Source of the DNA: an uncultured Blautia sp.
GTDB lineage: Bacteria; Bacillota; Clostridia; Lachnospirales; Lachnospiraceae
DNA length: 64,000 nucleotides
NCBI GenBank assembly: GCA_900551075.1
Contig: URVB01000001.1
Coordinates: 1-64,000 of the forward strand
Reading direction: 5' to 3'
Shown: piece after piece, positions 25,745-35,063 of the stretch
How positions within the stretch are numbered: position 1 is the first letter of the stretch
How the letters are laid out: every line of letters begins with the position of its first letter
Notes under the pieces: generated by a model
What the model saw: only the letters and a program-made list of their open reading frames with translations
What the model was told of the DNA's origin: nothing
Databases searched by the model: none
Program-made: the position numbers and the translations under genes

Positions 25745-26916
25745 GTCAGGGGTTAAACGGAAAAGAAAGCGTCCGGATTGCCGGCGGCACCTTTGCCATC
25801 ACCTCAGGGAAAGATGGCATACACTCGGAAGATGCAGATGATACCTCCTTGGGCTTTGTATATATCTTAAGCGGCACCTATACCATTACCGCAGAAGGCG
25901 ATGGGGGCAGCGCCTCCAATTATCTTCAGATTGAGGGCGGTGACTTCACTATAACCGCCGGCGGTGGAAGCGAAAACGGCTCCAAAGCCAGCTCGGATAA
26001 CTACGGACAGTTCATGGGCGGCGGCCCCATGCAGCAGCAAGCCACAGAAAGCACTGATGAGAGCACCAGTATGAAGGGTATAAAGGCGAGCGGAAACCTG
26101 ATTATAAACGGCGGCACCTTTTCCATTGATTCCGCCGATGACGGCATGTATTCCAATTCTTCTGTTACCATCAATGCAGACACTTTTGATATTGCAGCCG
26201 GCGACGCCGGATTTCATGCCGATGAGACTCTGGCCATCAGGGGCCGCTTCATCACGATCACGGAGTGTTACGAAGGATTGGAAGGCCTTACCGTGGACAT
26301 TTCCGGCGGGGAAATCTCCATTGTCGCCACAGACGATGGCATCAGCGTCGCCGGCGGTGCTGATGGCAGCGGTATGGGCGGCCGGGATACGCAGTTTGGT
26401 GGAGGTGGGGGCTTCTCTTCCTCCGGCTGCAGCATGATTATCTCCGGCGGCTTCATTGATATCCACGCTTCCGGTGACGATGTTGATTCCAACGGAACTC
26501 TCTCCATAACGGGCGGTACGGTTATCACCTCCGGTCCGAACATGGGGGATACTTCCATCCTGGATTATGAAACCACCGGAACCATAAGCGGCGGTACTTT
26601 CCCCGGTACCGGAGCCTCCGGCATGGCTCAGAATTTCAGCTCAGACTCCACACAGGGCGTGATTATGGCATCTGTGGAGAACCAGCCGGCGGGGACTACC
26701 GTCACCCTGAAGGACTCCAATGGGAATGTCCTGCTGGTTCAGGAAACAGATCAGGATTTCTCCTGTGTCATCTTAAGCTGTGCCGATATCGTGAAGGGAC
26801 GCACCTATACGCTCATAATCGGTTCCTCCGAGACATCCATTACCATGGATAGCCTGGTCTATTCCAACGTCAGCGGCATGGGAGGCAGAATGCGGGGTGG
26901 CGGCAAACAGCCATAA
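25651..26916 (+). pseudogene. Cthe_2159-like beta-helix carbohydrate-binding protein, 5' end replaced
   Basis: 421-residue frame; residues from about 33 on match the carbohydrate-binding domain family typified by Cthe_2159 (DUF4353), a calcium-binding beta-helix that binds acidic polysaccharide. Repeated SGGTFxI/DDG units are visible (IAGGTFAITSGKDGIHSED, ISGGEISIVATDDGISVAG). The first ~31 residues are only the antisense of the integrase fragment, and the join is at about 25744. The native signal peptide and N-terminal part are therefore lost. The tail is glycine-rich (GGRMRGGGKQP). Probably non-functional, although the ORF is long. Confidence 0.75.
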
Positions 26917-26932
26917 GAATACATTCAGAGGG

Positions 26933-27034
26933 GGATATGCAGAACTGTTCCAAAAAACCGGAGAATATGCCGTTGTTCTGATGCACGACAGTATTATCGG
27001 AAAAGACAGCGTGGTTTCTGTAAACTGTCTGTGA
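26933..27034 (+). pseudogene. Short fragment of an unidentified gene
   Basis: 33 codons without a start, reading GYAELFQKTGEYAVVLMHD and ending SVVSVNCL before a stop. It looks coding in composition but no family is recognised. Confidence 0.3.
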
Positions 27035-27103
27035 TAGCGGGGTACTGTAAAAGCCTTTTTCCACATCAGCGAAAATATATTCCTTTGCATATTATCGTTC
27101 CGT

Positions 27104-28048
27104 TTACTTTATATCAAATATTGACATTTGACTACTTGCATAAGATACCATTTTTCTTTCCTTTATAACATCATCTTCGCCAAGCGTCCCGAACAATAAT
27201 GGTGAATTTGGATCATGAAACTTTGTCTGATTCATCACTGTATTTTTACTATAATTTGCATAACAATACACACAACCATTTTTGCAGGTGTTATAGGTAC
27301 CAATGTCAATACTTGAGACACATCCGCAAATGCCTCTTTGATTTGTATCTTTCTTAATATCAAGTTTATAATGACCAATGTGTTCAAAGCGTTCTTTATC
27401 TATACAATGTGCATGCCCAATACCATATTGACTGAAATCCCCCTCCTCAGCACACGTATCAACATAGATTCCGTACAATTTTGCGATTTCGGAAAATTTG
27501 CACATGAGCTCATTCTGTTCTTCAGCCGCCGGAATTCGTATTTGAAACGGCTGCACATTCCTCATTGTATTCTTATATAAGTCAAGAAAACTAACCGTGC
27601 ATTTTTCTGTGTACGGTGCTAATTTTGCTGCCAGAACTTTAAAGTATTTAAGATGGTATTCCATGGTATAAACTGCATTCAGAAAAATCGGATCGTATCT
27701 CCATATGATACGATCTTTGCCAATACGCTTCGACAATTCGGTAAACGCAGGTATTAGCATTTGATTTTTTGATGGAATATTCGGCTCCACATCCCTGCCG
27801 TAAGCAGTAAGTGTAAATTGAAAATAATAATTGTATTTATCAAGCTCCGACAATCTCTCCATCAAGGGAATAGGATTTTTTGTCCAAAATACAATCCCAT
27901 CAACTACTGCCGGAGATAAGCTTATTTCACCAACCTGATGAATATTCATCGGATTCCTTACCAGAACATACTCCTCTTTAATTCTATTATAAAACCATTC
28001 CGAATAATATGACGGTATGTCTGTTCGACGGCTAGCGCTTATTATCAT
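27104..28048 (-). CDS. DUF1848 family protein with radical-SAM-like cysteine motif
   Basis: 314 residues of DUF1848. The N-terminus MIISASRRTDIPSYYSEW and the FWTKNP motif are typical of the family. Near the C-terminus lie CGCVSSIDIG and then CKNGCVYC (C255, C259, C262), a Cx3Cx2C spacing like the [4Fe-4S] site of radical SAM enzymes but at the wrong end of the protein. An iron-sulfur or zinc enzyme is plausible; the substrate is unknown. A GGGGGAG ribosome site precedes the ATG. It appears to be a monocistronic gene. Confidence 0.8.
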   Translation of the reverse strand: MIISASRRTDIPSYYSEWFYNRIKEEYVLVRNPMNIHQVGEISLSPAVVDGIVFWTKNPIPLMERLSELDKYNYYFQFTLTAYGRDVEPNIPSKNQMLIPAFTELSKRIGKDRIIWRYDPIFLNAVYTMEYHLKYFKVLAAKLAPYTEKCTVSFLDLYKNTMRNVQPFQIRIPAAEEQNELMCKFSEIAKLYGIYVDTCAEEGDFSQYGIGHAHCIDKERFEHIGHYKLDIKKDTNQRGICGCVSSIDIGTYNTCKNGCVYCYANYSKNTVMNQTKFHDPNSPLLFGTLGEDDVIKERKMVSYASSQMSIFDIK

Positions 28049-28351
28049 TTTGCTCCCCCCATTTTAACGCACCTCTATTAACAGCTTTGTATTTGAGCCT
28101 ACTGCCCATGGCCGGTATATCCCGGCTTATTTGGAATCTCAAAGAGAACCTGCATTTACATCATTGTATCATATAATCTAATATAGCAGAAACATTTTCA
28201 CTTCCAGGTTCCCAAACACTTGAAGGGCCAAAGTAAATACCCTCGCCTTAAATAATTTCTTTCAACCCTCTCAGATGAAGGATGAAAAAGTCTTCTTATT
28301 TACAGTATATAAAATAACGCCCTGCCGAAGCAGAGCGCCGTATAAATCCTT
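28049..28351. other. Intergenic region with a terminator
   Basis: 303 bases. It should contain the minus-strand promoter of the DUF1848 gene near its left edge and the terminator of the sugar-ABC remnant near its right edge. No gene is seen. Confidence 0.4.
28318..28337 (-). terminator. Terminator after the decayed sugar ABC locus
   Basis: CGCCCTGC, a CGAA loop and GCAGAGCG form an 8-bp stem with one wobble. On the minus strand it is followed by TTATTTTAT. Confidence 0.65.
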
Positions 28352-28735
28352 TCATATTGAATTACCTGGAACATTTTCCGTGCCACCTGGCAAACCGCCA
28401 TTTCGATAGCACGGAGATTCCAGGAAAGCTGCATTCGGCGGAAATATTCTGCCGCCAAACACACCGCTTTTGCAAAAGTTTAAGATGATCGTATCTATAA
28501 ACGGATAAACATTCAGAACGATAAGACCGATAATTGTGGGTGCTATCATCAGATAGCCCCAGCCATTATAAGCCGGAATCGCAACACCTGATTCTCCTTC
28601 GAGCCTCTGGCCTTCCTCTGAGCCGAGAAACTTCAGAAAATCCATTGCAATATCATTATTTTTCCCCTCCGGCACGGGATGATTGCTTAATCCCGCTTTT
28701 TTCCAAATGGCCATTTCACATTTTTCCACTAACAT
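28352..28735 (-). pseudogene. Fused scraps of a sugar ABC binding protein and permease
   Basis: A 127-residue frame is made of pieces from different genes. Residues ~30-57 (MDFLKFLGSEEGQRLEGES) are from the C-terminal half of an extracellular sugar-binding protein. The frame passes without break into WGYLMIAPTIIGLIVLNVYP, the first helix of a MalF-type permease, and then a third unrelated tail (NGGLPGGTENVPGNS). Deletions have collapsed at least two genes. The divergent AraC scrap at 28891 was probably its regulator. Confidence 0.7.
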
Positions 28736-28890
28736 GTTATTGTAGCTATATTTTATCAGTCCAATCTTTTCATTTCCATATCGGTATGGACATTATTTTA
28801 TACCAAAATGCACACTCCCAAAAAATGGTATGCATTCAAGTGCATTATGATATATAATAAAATCAATGACCGGATACACAGGAGGATTTT

Positions 28891-29124
28891 ATGTTGAAAC
28901 CGGGTTTATTTTATCTTTTTCCGAATGGGAACTTTCTCGACCTGAACCCTTATCAGGCAGGATATGCCGATAATGACGAGGCTGCGTCTTTCGGTCCCTG
29001 TACGAGGAATCATTATTTATTCCATTATGTTATATCGGGTGCAGGGACACTAATGAAAATACTTCCGGGAAGAAAAGAGAGTCCATGGAAGCTGACTCCC
29101 GGATGCTACATCGCGTTTCTATGA
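28891..29124 (+). pseudogene. AraC-family regulator, N-terminal fragment
   Basis: 77 residues with the N-terminal sugar-binding cupin start of AraC-type regulators (RNHYLFHYVISGAGTL, then LTPGCYIAF). The frame stops before the helix-turn-helix domain, which is absent. AGGAGG precedes the ATG, and the gene is divergent from the sugar ABC remnant, as in an intact ancestral locus. Confidence 0.7.
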
Positions 29125-29248
29125 CTTTATCCGGGCAGCGCTGTTACAGCAAGACCTTTTTTACAAAAAAAGAGTATGAACTGGTCAAGGAACAGCAGGT
29201 AAAACGGCAAGGCATATGATTGACAAATTACATTATGGAGAAAAGACA

Positions 29249-29761
29249 ATGATTATTATAATTACAGGAGCTTCCCATACGGGCAAAACCTTAACAGCAC
29301 AAAAAGTCCTTGAAAAATATAAGTATCCCTATCTATCTATTGACCTTTTGAAAATGGGGTTAATACGAAGCGGAAACTCAAGTCTTACGCCCGAAGATGA
29401 TGACGAACTGGAAATTTATTTATGGCCGATTGTTAGGGAAGTGATAAAGACAGCTATTGAAAACAGGCAGAATCTAGTTGTTGAGGGTTGTTATATCCCC
29501 TGTAACTGGAAGGAAGATTTTTCGGGCAAGTATTTGGATGAAATTCGCTATTACTGTCTTGTAATGAGTGAAAATTATATCTTACATCATTTTTCTGATA
29601 TTAAGGCGCACGCCTGCGAAATCGAAAACCGCATTGATGATACCTGGTGTACGTTGGAGTCTGTACTTGAGGAAAATGCGCATTATCTTGAGATGTGCCA
29701 AAAATATGGTTTTAATTATATATTGATTGATGATTGCTACCAGGTTGAAATTGATTTATGA
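29249..29761 (+). CDS. P-loop kinase-like protein
   Basis: 170-residue nucleoside-triphosphate-binding protein. The Walker A loop ITGASHTGKTLTAQK is at the N-terminus (G7-T14), followed by LSIDLLKMGLIRSG and VVEGCYIPCNW, as in small kinases of the adenylate-kinase/zeta-toxin/chloramphenicol-phosphotransferase-like group. The start at 29249 is preferred because GGAG lies nine bases upstream; the longer frame from 29216 has no site. The substrate is unknown. It stands alone between decayed genes and the dipicolinate locus. Confidence 0.75.
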   Translation: MIIIITGASHTGKTLTAQKVLEKYKYPYLSIDLLKMGLIRSGNSSLTPEDDDELEIYLWPIVREVIKTAIENRQNLVVEGCYIPCNWKEDFSGKYLDEIRYYCLVMSENYILHHFSDIKAHACEIENRIDDTWCTLESVLEENAHYLEMCQKYGFNYILIDDCYQVEIDL

Positions 29762-29846
29762 ATAAAATGAAATTACTTTGTCTTGATATGCAGGGAGCTG
29801 CTGTAGGAATAAATAAATACGCCAACACTTGAAACAAATAGACAGA

Positions 29847-29939
29847 ATGTACCAGCTAAATCTTGACGGAAACGGGGAACGGGATTACAAAAAATATTGG
29901 GATATTTCTGCTGTTCATTTTGTGGAAAAAGGCGAATGA
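29847..29939 (+). pseudogene. 30-codon fragment, unidentified
   Basis: An ATG without a ribosome site opens MYQLNLDGNGERDYKKYWD and ends FVEKGE. It looks like the tail of a real protein by composition, but I cannot place it. Confidence 0.3.
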
Positions 29940-30011
29940 CTTCTCCAAACAGACGCACTCATCCGCTGCGCTTCGCATATCATAAAGAAACCTGCAATCT
30001 GGAGTTTGTAA

Positions 30012-30911
30012 ATGTCCTGTCAATACGATTATGCGGTAATCGGAGGGGATCTGCGGCAGGTATATCTTGTGGAGGCACTTGCCGGGGAGACCAGCCGCGT
30101 CTGCCATTTTGCCCTGTGCAAAAATCCGGATAAAAGCCGTTTTTCTGATACCGCCTTCATAAACGCCGCCGGTTCCCTGGAGGAAGCCTGCCGCCTTTCT
30201 GCCTGTATTATCGGCCCGATTCCCCTTTGCGGCAGCGATTCCGTTTTGAGTCAGCACGCATTTGATATACCTCTATCATTAGATTCGATTTTTTCCGGTC
30301 TGAAATCCGATCAGTCTTTTTTTGGGGGCTGTATCCCGGAAAAATACATTTCTGCCGCCACCCAAAGGGGCGCGCACGTTTTCGAACTGATGAAGGATGT
30401 CTCCCTTTCTTATTATAATACGATTGCCACCGCCGAGGGAGCCATCTGCGAAGCAATTCGCCAAAGTCCCTGGAATCTCCGAGGAAGTAGCTGTGCCATA
30501 CTGGGGTACGGCAAATGTGCCCGTACCCTCTGCCAGTATCTGAAGGGAATGGGATGCATCACCTTTATCGCTGCACGGCGGGAGGAGGCCGTTGCCCAGG
30601 CATCCGTCATCTCCGACAATGCCGGAAACCTGAAAGACTTTTTATTCTGTGCCGGGACGTTTGATTTTATTTTCAACACGATTCCCGCACCGGTCATCAC
30701 CCGGGAGGCTCTCGCCAGGATGAAAAGCACCGTCACAATCATTGACATCGCTTCCTCGCCGGGAGGCGTGGATTTTGAAGCAGCGCAAGGTCTTGGCATC
30801 CATGCCTCGCTATGCCCGGGGCTGCCCGGAAAATATGCTCCAGCCGCATCGGCAGAGGAGATCAGGAAAACGGTAAAAAGAATTCTGAAAGAAATTGGAA
30901 GGAGTAAGTGA
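30012..30911 (+). CDS. dpaA: Dipicolinate synthase subunit A
   Basis: 299-residue subunit of dipicolinate synthase (SpoVFA), which makes dipicolinic acid from dihydrodipicolinate in the mother cell for loading into spores. The N-terminus YDYAVIGGDLRQVYLVEAL and the nucleotide-binding SSCAILGYGKCARTLCQYL (about residue 160) are typical, as is DIASSPGGVDFEAAQ. The start at 30012 has GGAG seven bases upstream. It is followed by dpaB two bases after its stop. It is a marker for a spore-former; expression under SigK is expected but no promoter was resolved. Confidence 0.93.
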   Translation: MSCQYDYAVIGGDLRQVYLVEALAGETSRVCHFALCKNPDKSRFSDTAFINAAGSLEEACRLSACIIGPIPLCGSDSVLSQHAFDIPLSLDSIFSGLKSDQSFFGGCIPEKYISAATQRGAHVFELMKDVSLSYYNTIATAEGAICEAIRQSPWNLRGSSCAILGYGKCARTLCQYLKGMGCITFIAARREEAVAQASVISDNAGNLKDFLFCAGTFDFIFNTIPAPVITREALARMKSTVTIIDIASSPGGVDFEAAQGLGIHASLCPGLPGKYAPAASAEEIRKTVKRILKEIGRSK

Positions 30912-30913
30912 AT

Positions 30914-31492
30914 ATGTCATTAAAAGGAAAGCATATCGGAGTCGCCATTACCGGTTCTTTTTGCACTTATGAAAAGATATTTCGCGAATTGCAGAAGCTG
31001 ACTGAAGAAGGAGCCCTTGTTCAGACCATTTTTTCCGATGCGGCCAGCACCATTGACAGCCGTTTTGGAAAAGCAGAGGACTTTTTGAAACAAGCGGAGG
31101 AAATAACAGGCAATCAGCCTGTCCTGACAATACCCGGCGCTGAACCCATCGGGCCGGGAAATCTACTGGATATCCTGGTGCTTTTTCCCTGCACAGGAAA
31201 CACCATCGCGAAGCTGGCCAACGGCATCACCGACACCCCGGCGCTGATGGCGGCAAAGGCACATCTGCGCAACAACAAGCCTCTGCTGATTTCCGTTTCC
31301 ACCAATGATGCCCTGGGCATAAACATGAAAAACATCGGGCTTCTGATGAATGCAAAAAATGTATATTTTATCCCCTTCGGGCAGGATAACCCACAGGCTA
31401 AGCCCAACTCCATGATTGCCCGTACGGAGCTACTGATTCCCTCGCTGGAGGCGGCGCTGGAGGGCAGACAGTATCAGCCTGTCATCTGCTGA
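30914..31492 (+). CDS. dpaB: Dipicolinate synthase subunit B
   Basis: 192-residue flavoprotein-like subunit (SpoVFB). Seen: GVAITGSFCTYEKIFRELQ at the N-terminus, LFPCTGNTIAKLANGITD in the middle and LLISVSTNDALG near residue 140, all conserved in the family. The start is placed at ATG 30914, because AAGGAG is ten bases upstream; a GTG at 30908 would leave too little room. It forms the enzyme with the dpaA product. Confidence 0.93.
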   Translation: MSLKGKHIGVAITGSFCTYEKIFRELQKLTEEGALVQTIFSDAASTIDSRFGKAEDFLKQAEEITGNQPVLTIPGAEPIGPGNLLDILVLFPCTGNTIAKLANGITDTPALMAAKAHLRNNKPLLISVSTNDALGINMKNIGLLMNAKNVYFIPFGQDNPQAKPNSMIARTELLIPSLEAALEGRQYQPVIC

Positions 31493-31580
31493 TACTGCAC
31501 AGATGCCATAGTGCGCAGGTATAGTTGTGTTCGATTGAGCGTCAGTTGATGAAGTACGGACGCAGGAAGGAGAATGGAAT

Positions 31581-33431
31581 ATGTGCGGAATTGCCGGTTT
31601 TTATAACCATGCAGCAGACTTTACGTCAGAAAATCTGAAATGGAGGCATGTCCTGGACAGCATGAATCAGGCGCAGAAGCGTAGAGGGCCGGATGATGAG
31701 GGGACTTATCTGAAACCCCAATGCGGTTTGGCCCATGTACGCCTTAAGATCATCGATCTTGTCACGGGACAGCAGCCTATGGTCAGAAAAAGTGCGGGGC
31801 GTGAATGCGCCATTGTTTTTAACGGTGAGATTTATAATATGAAGGAGCTGAAGCTGGAGCTTCAGTCGGAGGGAACTACCTTCCGTACCACCAGCGACAC
31901 GGAGGTCATTCTGGCGGGATATATGCGCCACGGAAAGGAATATATCAAAAAACTGAATGGAATTTTTGCAATCGCGCTGTGGGATTCTGTCTCTGGATGC
32001 CTTCATCTCTTCCGGGACCGGCTGGGGGTAAAGCCTTTATTTTATACCATAAAGGATGGCACCCTCGTCTTTTCCTCGGAAATCAAGGGACTGCTGGCTT
32101 ATCCCGGCATCACTCCCGTCCTTGACCGTGACGGGCTGTGTGAGATTTTCGCACTGGGGCCGGCAAAATCCTACGGAAAAGGTGTCTTCAGGGATATCCT
32201 TGAGATACTTCCGGGACACTGTCTCACTGCCTGCCAAAATACCTTTTCGGAGGAAGCATACTGGAAGCTGGAGAGCCGCCCCCACGAGGATTCCATGGCG
32301 GAGACCATCGAAAAGACCGCATGGCTGGTGGAGGATGCCGTGAAAAAGCAGATGCTCTCAGACATCCCCATCAGTACCTTTCTCTCCGGAGGCGTGGACA
32401 GCAGTCTCGTCACCTCCATCTGTGCCAGAGAACTGAAAAAGCAGGGTAGGGTGCTGAATACCTTTTCCTTTGATTTTCAGGATAACAACAAATATTTTCA
32501 GTCCAATTCCTTCCAGCCCAGTCAGGACCGCCCCTACGTGGAGCAAATGACTGCCTTCGCCGGAACAAACCACCACTTTTTAGAGTGCAGCAATCAGGAA
32601 CAGATCGATTGTCTGTATCGTGCGGTGGATGCCAGAGACCTGCCCTGTATGGCCGATGTGGAATCCTCCATGCTGCATTTCTGCTCAAAGGTAAAGGACT
32701 TTAATAAGGTGACCCTGACCGGGGAGTGTGCCGATGAAATTTTCGGAGGCTATCCCTGGTTCCACAACCCCAGGGCATTTCAAACCGATGCCTTTCCCTG
32801 GTCCATGAGCATGGAGCCGCGGCAGGCCCTACTTGACGGGGGTGTCATCCTGAGCCTTCGGATGGAGGAATACGCACAGGCCGCCTATGAAAAAACCATC
32901 CGGGAAACCCCCCGTCTTTTGGAGGATACCCCGGAGGAGAAACGGAGAAGGGAGATCGCCTGGCTGAACCTGCGCTGGTTCATGGTCACTTTGCTGGATC
33001 GGATGGACCGCACCAGCATGTACAATGGTCTGGAGGCCCGGGTGCCCCTTGCCGACCACAGAATTGTGGAATATGTATTCAATGTGCCCTGGCAGATGAA
33101 ATGTCCGGATGGAATTGTGAAGGGACTGCTTCGCCATGCAGGTGAAGGACTGCTCCCCAAAGAAATCCTATGGCGCAGAAAAAGTCCTTACCCCAAGACG
33201 TATGACCCCGCCTATGAAAAAATGCTGGGAGACCGGCTGAAGGAAGTCCTCGCCGACCCCTCCGCACCCATCCGCACACTGCTGGATACGAAAAAAGTCC
33301 GTGCTTTCCTGAACAGTCCCTCGGATTACGGAAAGCCCTGGTACGGACAGCTCATGGCAGGGCCGCAGATGCTGGCCTACATGCTGCAGGTGAATTACTG
33401 GCTGAAAAAATACCGGATTCAGATTGTGTAA
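31581..33431 (+). CDS. asnB: Asparagine synthase (glutamine-hydrolysing)
   Basis: 616-residue AsnB-type enzyme making asparagine from aspartate with glutamine as nitrogen donor. C2 after the initiator methionine (MCGIAGFY) is the glutaminase nucleophile; the ATP pyrophosphatase loop STFLSGGVDSSLV is near residue 268. Full length for the family. It lies 88 bases after dpaB in the same orientation with GGAAGGAG upstream. Since Bacillus has a sporulation-specific homologue (asnO), the linkage to dpaAB hints at a sporulation role here too. Confidence 0.93.
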   Translation: MCGIAGFYNHAADFTSENLKWRHVLDSMNQAQKRRGPDDEGTYLKPQCGLAHVRLKIIDLVTGQQPMVRKSAGRECAIVFNGEIYNMKELKLELQSEGTTFRTTSDTEVILAGYMRHGKEYIKKLNGIFAIALWDSVSGCLHLFRDRLGVKPLFYTIKDGTLVFSSEIKGLLAYPGITPVLDRDGLCEIFALGPAKSYGKGVFRDILEILPGHCLTACQNTFSEEAYWKLESRPHEDSMAETIEKTAWLVEDAVKKQMLSDIPISTFLSGGVDSSLVTSICARELKKQGRVLNTFSFDFQDNNKYFQSNSFQPSQDRPYVEQMTAFAGTNHHFLECSNQEQIDCLYRAVDARDLPCMADVESSMLHFCSKVKDFNKVTLTGECADEIFGGYPWFHNPRAFQTDAFPWSMSMEPRQALLDGGVILSLRMEEYAQAAYEKTIRETPRLLEDTPEEKRRREIAWLNLRWFMVTLLDRMDRTSMYNGLEARVPLADHRIVEYVFNVPWQMKCPDGIVKGLLRHAGEGLLPKEILWRRKSPYPKTYDPAYEKMLGDRLKEVLADPSAPIRTLLDTKKVRAFLNSPSDYGKPWYGQLMAGPQMLAYMLQVNYWLKKYRIQIV

Positions 33432-33794
33432 GGAAATAATCTGAACAGGAGTGCTTCCCACAGCTTTCCCGGGGAGAAGGAGATGTATCCGTACAATAAC
33501 ACCATGCGTACAACAAATAAAGAGCGATGGCTGCTGCCGATTCGCCCTTGCCAACTTTCCTGCATATTTCAACAAATGCTGTTCGGAACCATTTTCCTTT
33601 AGTATGGCAAAAGTACCCTCGTCAAAACGAACTGCCCTGCCGGCTTTTGCCTTATCATAACGGGATGTGGGAAGCATGAATCTTCAAGGCCCATACCTAT
33701 TAAGCCCCGGATAATCCTTCGGAAACACCTGCCATTCCTGATCGATGCTCTATAAGATAATTCAGTTCATACTTACCTGCATTTCTTTTAAAAA
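33432..33794. other. Intergenic region holding only the terminase relic
   Basis: 363 bases between convergent asnB and the AAA/DUF4143 gene. Apart from the terminase relic no gene was seen, and no clear terminator for asnB could be found by eye. Confidence 0.4.
33480..33720 (-). pseudogene. Phage terminase large subunit relic
   Basis: On the minus strand the region reads LPTSRYDKAKAGRAVRF, like the N-terminus of HNH-phage-type terminase large subunits. After a frame change near 33590 it gives RTAFVEICRKVGKGESAAA then IALYLLYAW, matching the terminase Walker A region (KKxGKSE in relatives). Frames are broken and the rest of the gene is gone. It is evidence of a former prophage at this site. 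Confidence 0.55.
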
Positions 33795-35054
33795 TTACAG
33801 CTCCAGAGAATCCGGATTCAACAAAAAATCGTACACATTCATCAGCAGTATCCCCTCCTCACTATAAAAGGGGGTTGGCGTATTCGACGTGATTACAATC
33901 TTTTTGAACGAATCATTGATTTTCATAAACGGTCTGAGCTCCTGTACCGTCTTCTCTTCTGATTCAAGCATATAAGCCGATTGAACGTAATACTTCTTAA
34001 AACCTTTCGTGCAGATAAAATCAACCTCCAGATGTTTTCTGACAGGCTTACCGTTCTTTCCCCGTTCTACGATGTTAAGATTTCCTACATCGACACTGTA
34101 CCCCCGCATTCTAAGTTCGTTATAGATTGCGTTTTCCATGGAGTGTGACACTTCCATATGTCTGAAATTAACTCTCGCATTTCGAAGTCCCATGTCCATA
34201 AAATAATACTTCATAGGAGTACCAATATAGAATTTTCCTTTAATGTCGTAGCGTTTCGCTACTTCAACCAAAAATGAATCTTCCAGATACCCGATATACC
34301 TTGCGATAGTTGTAGGAGTTATTTTGGACGTATTCATACTCTTGAAAGCTTTTTGCAGCTTATTCGGATTCGTCAGAGACCCGACTGCCGACGAAAGAAT
34401 GTCGAGCAACGCCTCCAGCTCACCGGAATTCCTGATATTGTTACTTGCGACAATATCACGAATATAGGTTTCTCTAAATAAATTATCAAGAATATCTATC
34501 TTCTGCTCATCTCTGCCTGCTAAGACTACAAGCGGTATTCCACCATAAGATATATACTCATTCCAGCCATCATAGCGGTTTCCCTCATAAACTGTCATGA
34601 ATTCAGAGAAGCTCAGCGGATACATAGGAATCTCATCACCTCTGCCGCCAAATTCCGTTGCTATATCCCTTGACAGAAATCTCGCATTACTGCCGGTTAC
34701 ATACACATCACAGTTCTCCTTATCCGCAAGTCCGTTAAGAACGCTGACAAATTCTCCCAGCATCTGTACTTCATCCAGAAGAAAATAGTACTTTTTCTTA
34801 TCCTTAATCTGCTCTTTTGCCCAGGGATAGAATACTTTTGGATCTCTAAAATCTATATTATCGAATAAATCGAAGGCCATCTCAATAATATGGTCCTCTT
34901 CCACACCATTGTCAATCAGGTATTTTTTAAACTGGTTCCGTAGTAAAAAAGACTTTCCGCATCTTCTGATTCCCGTTATCACCTTAATGAGACCGTTGTG
35001 CCTGCGCTTCACTATCTGATCCAGATAATAATCCCTTTTTATTTCAGTTTCCAT
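33795..35054 (-). CDS. AAA ATPase with DUF4143 domain
   Basis: 419-residue ATPase of the AAA_14/DUF4143 type. Walker A is ITGIRRCGKSFLLRN, Walker B is YYFLLDEVQML, and TGSNARFLSRDIATEFGGRG is the sensor region. The C-terminal half is DUF4143 with the nuclease-like HLEVDFICTKG motif. The family is widespread in anaerobes, often in many copies, with no proven role. The start is ATG 35054 with AGAGGTG upstream; a GTG nine bases earlier is the alternative. Confidence 0.9.
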   Translation of the reverse strand: METEIKRDYYLDQIVKRRHNGLIKVITGIRRCGKSFLLRNQFKKYLIDNGVEEDHIIEMAFDLFDNIDFRDPKVFYPWAKEQIKDKKKYYFLLDEVQMLGEFVSVLNGLADKENCDVYVTGSNARFLSRDIATEFGGRGDEIPMYPLSFSEFMTVYEGNRYDGWNEYISYGGIPLVVLAGRDEQKIDILDNLFRETYIRDIVASNNIRNSGELEALLDILSSAVGSLTNPNKLQKAFKSMNTSKITPTTIARYIGYLEDSFLVEVAKRYDIKGKFYIGTPMKYYFMDMGLRNARVNFRHMEVSHSMENAIYNELRMRGYSVDVGNLNIVERGKNGKPVRKHLEVDFICTKGFKKYYVQSAYMLESEEKTVQELRPFMKINDSFKKIVITSNTPTPFYSEEGILLMNVYDFLLNPDSLEL

Positions 35055-35063
35055 GGCAATCAC

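Noticed and set aside
29216..29248. Upstream ATG for the P-loop kinase
   Set aside because: No ribosome site, whereas GGAG lies at the right distance before the ATG at 29249, which also places the P-loop at the usual N-terminal position.
33168..33677. 169-codon minus-strand ORF as a protein
   Set aside because: Its first part is a terminase relic and the rest is antisense of asnB; it is not one gene.
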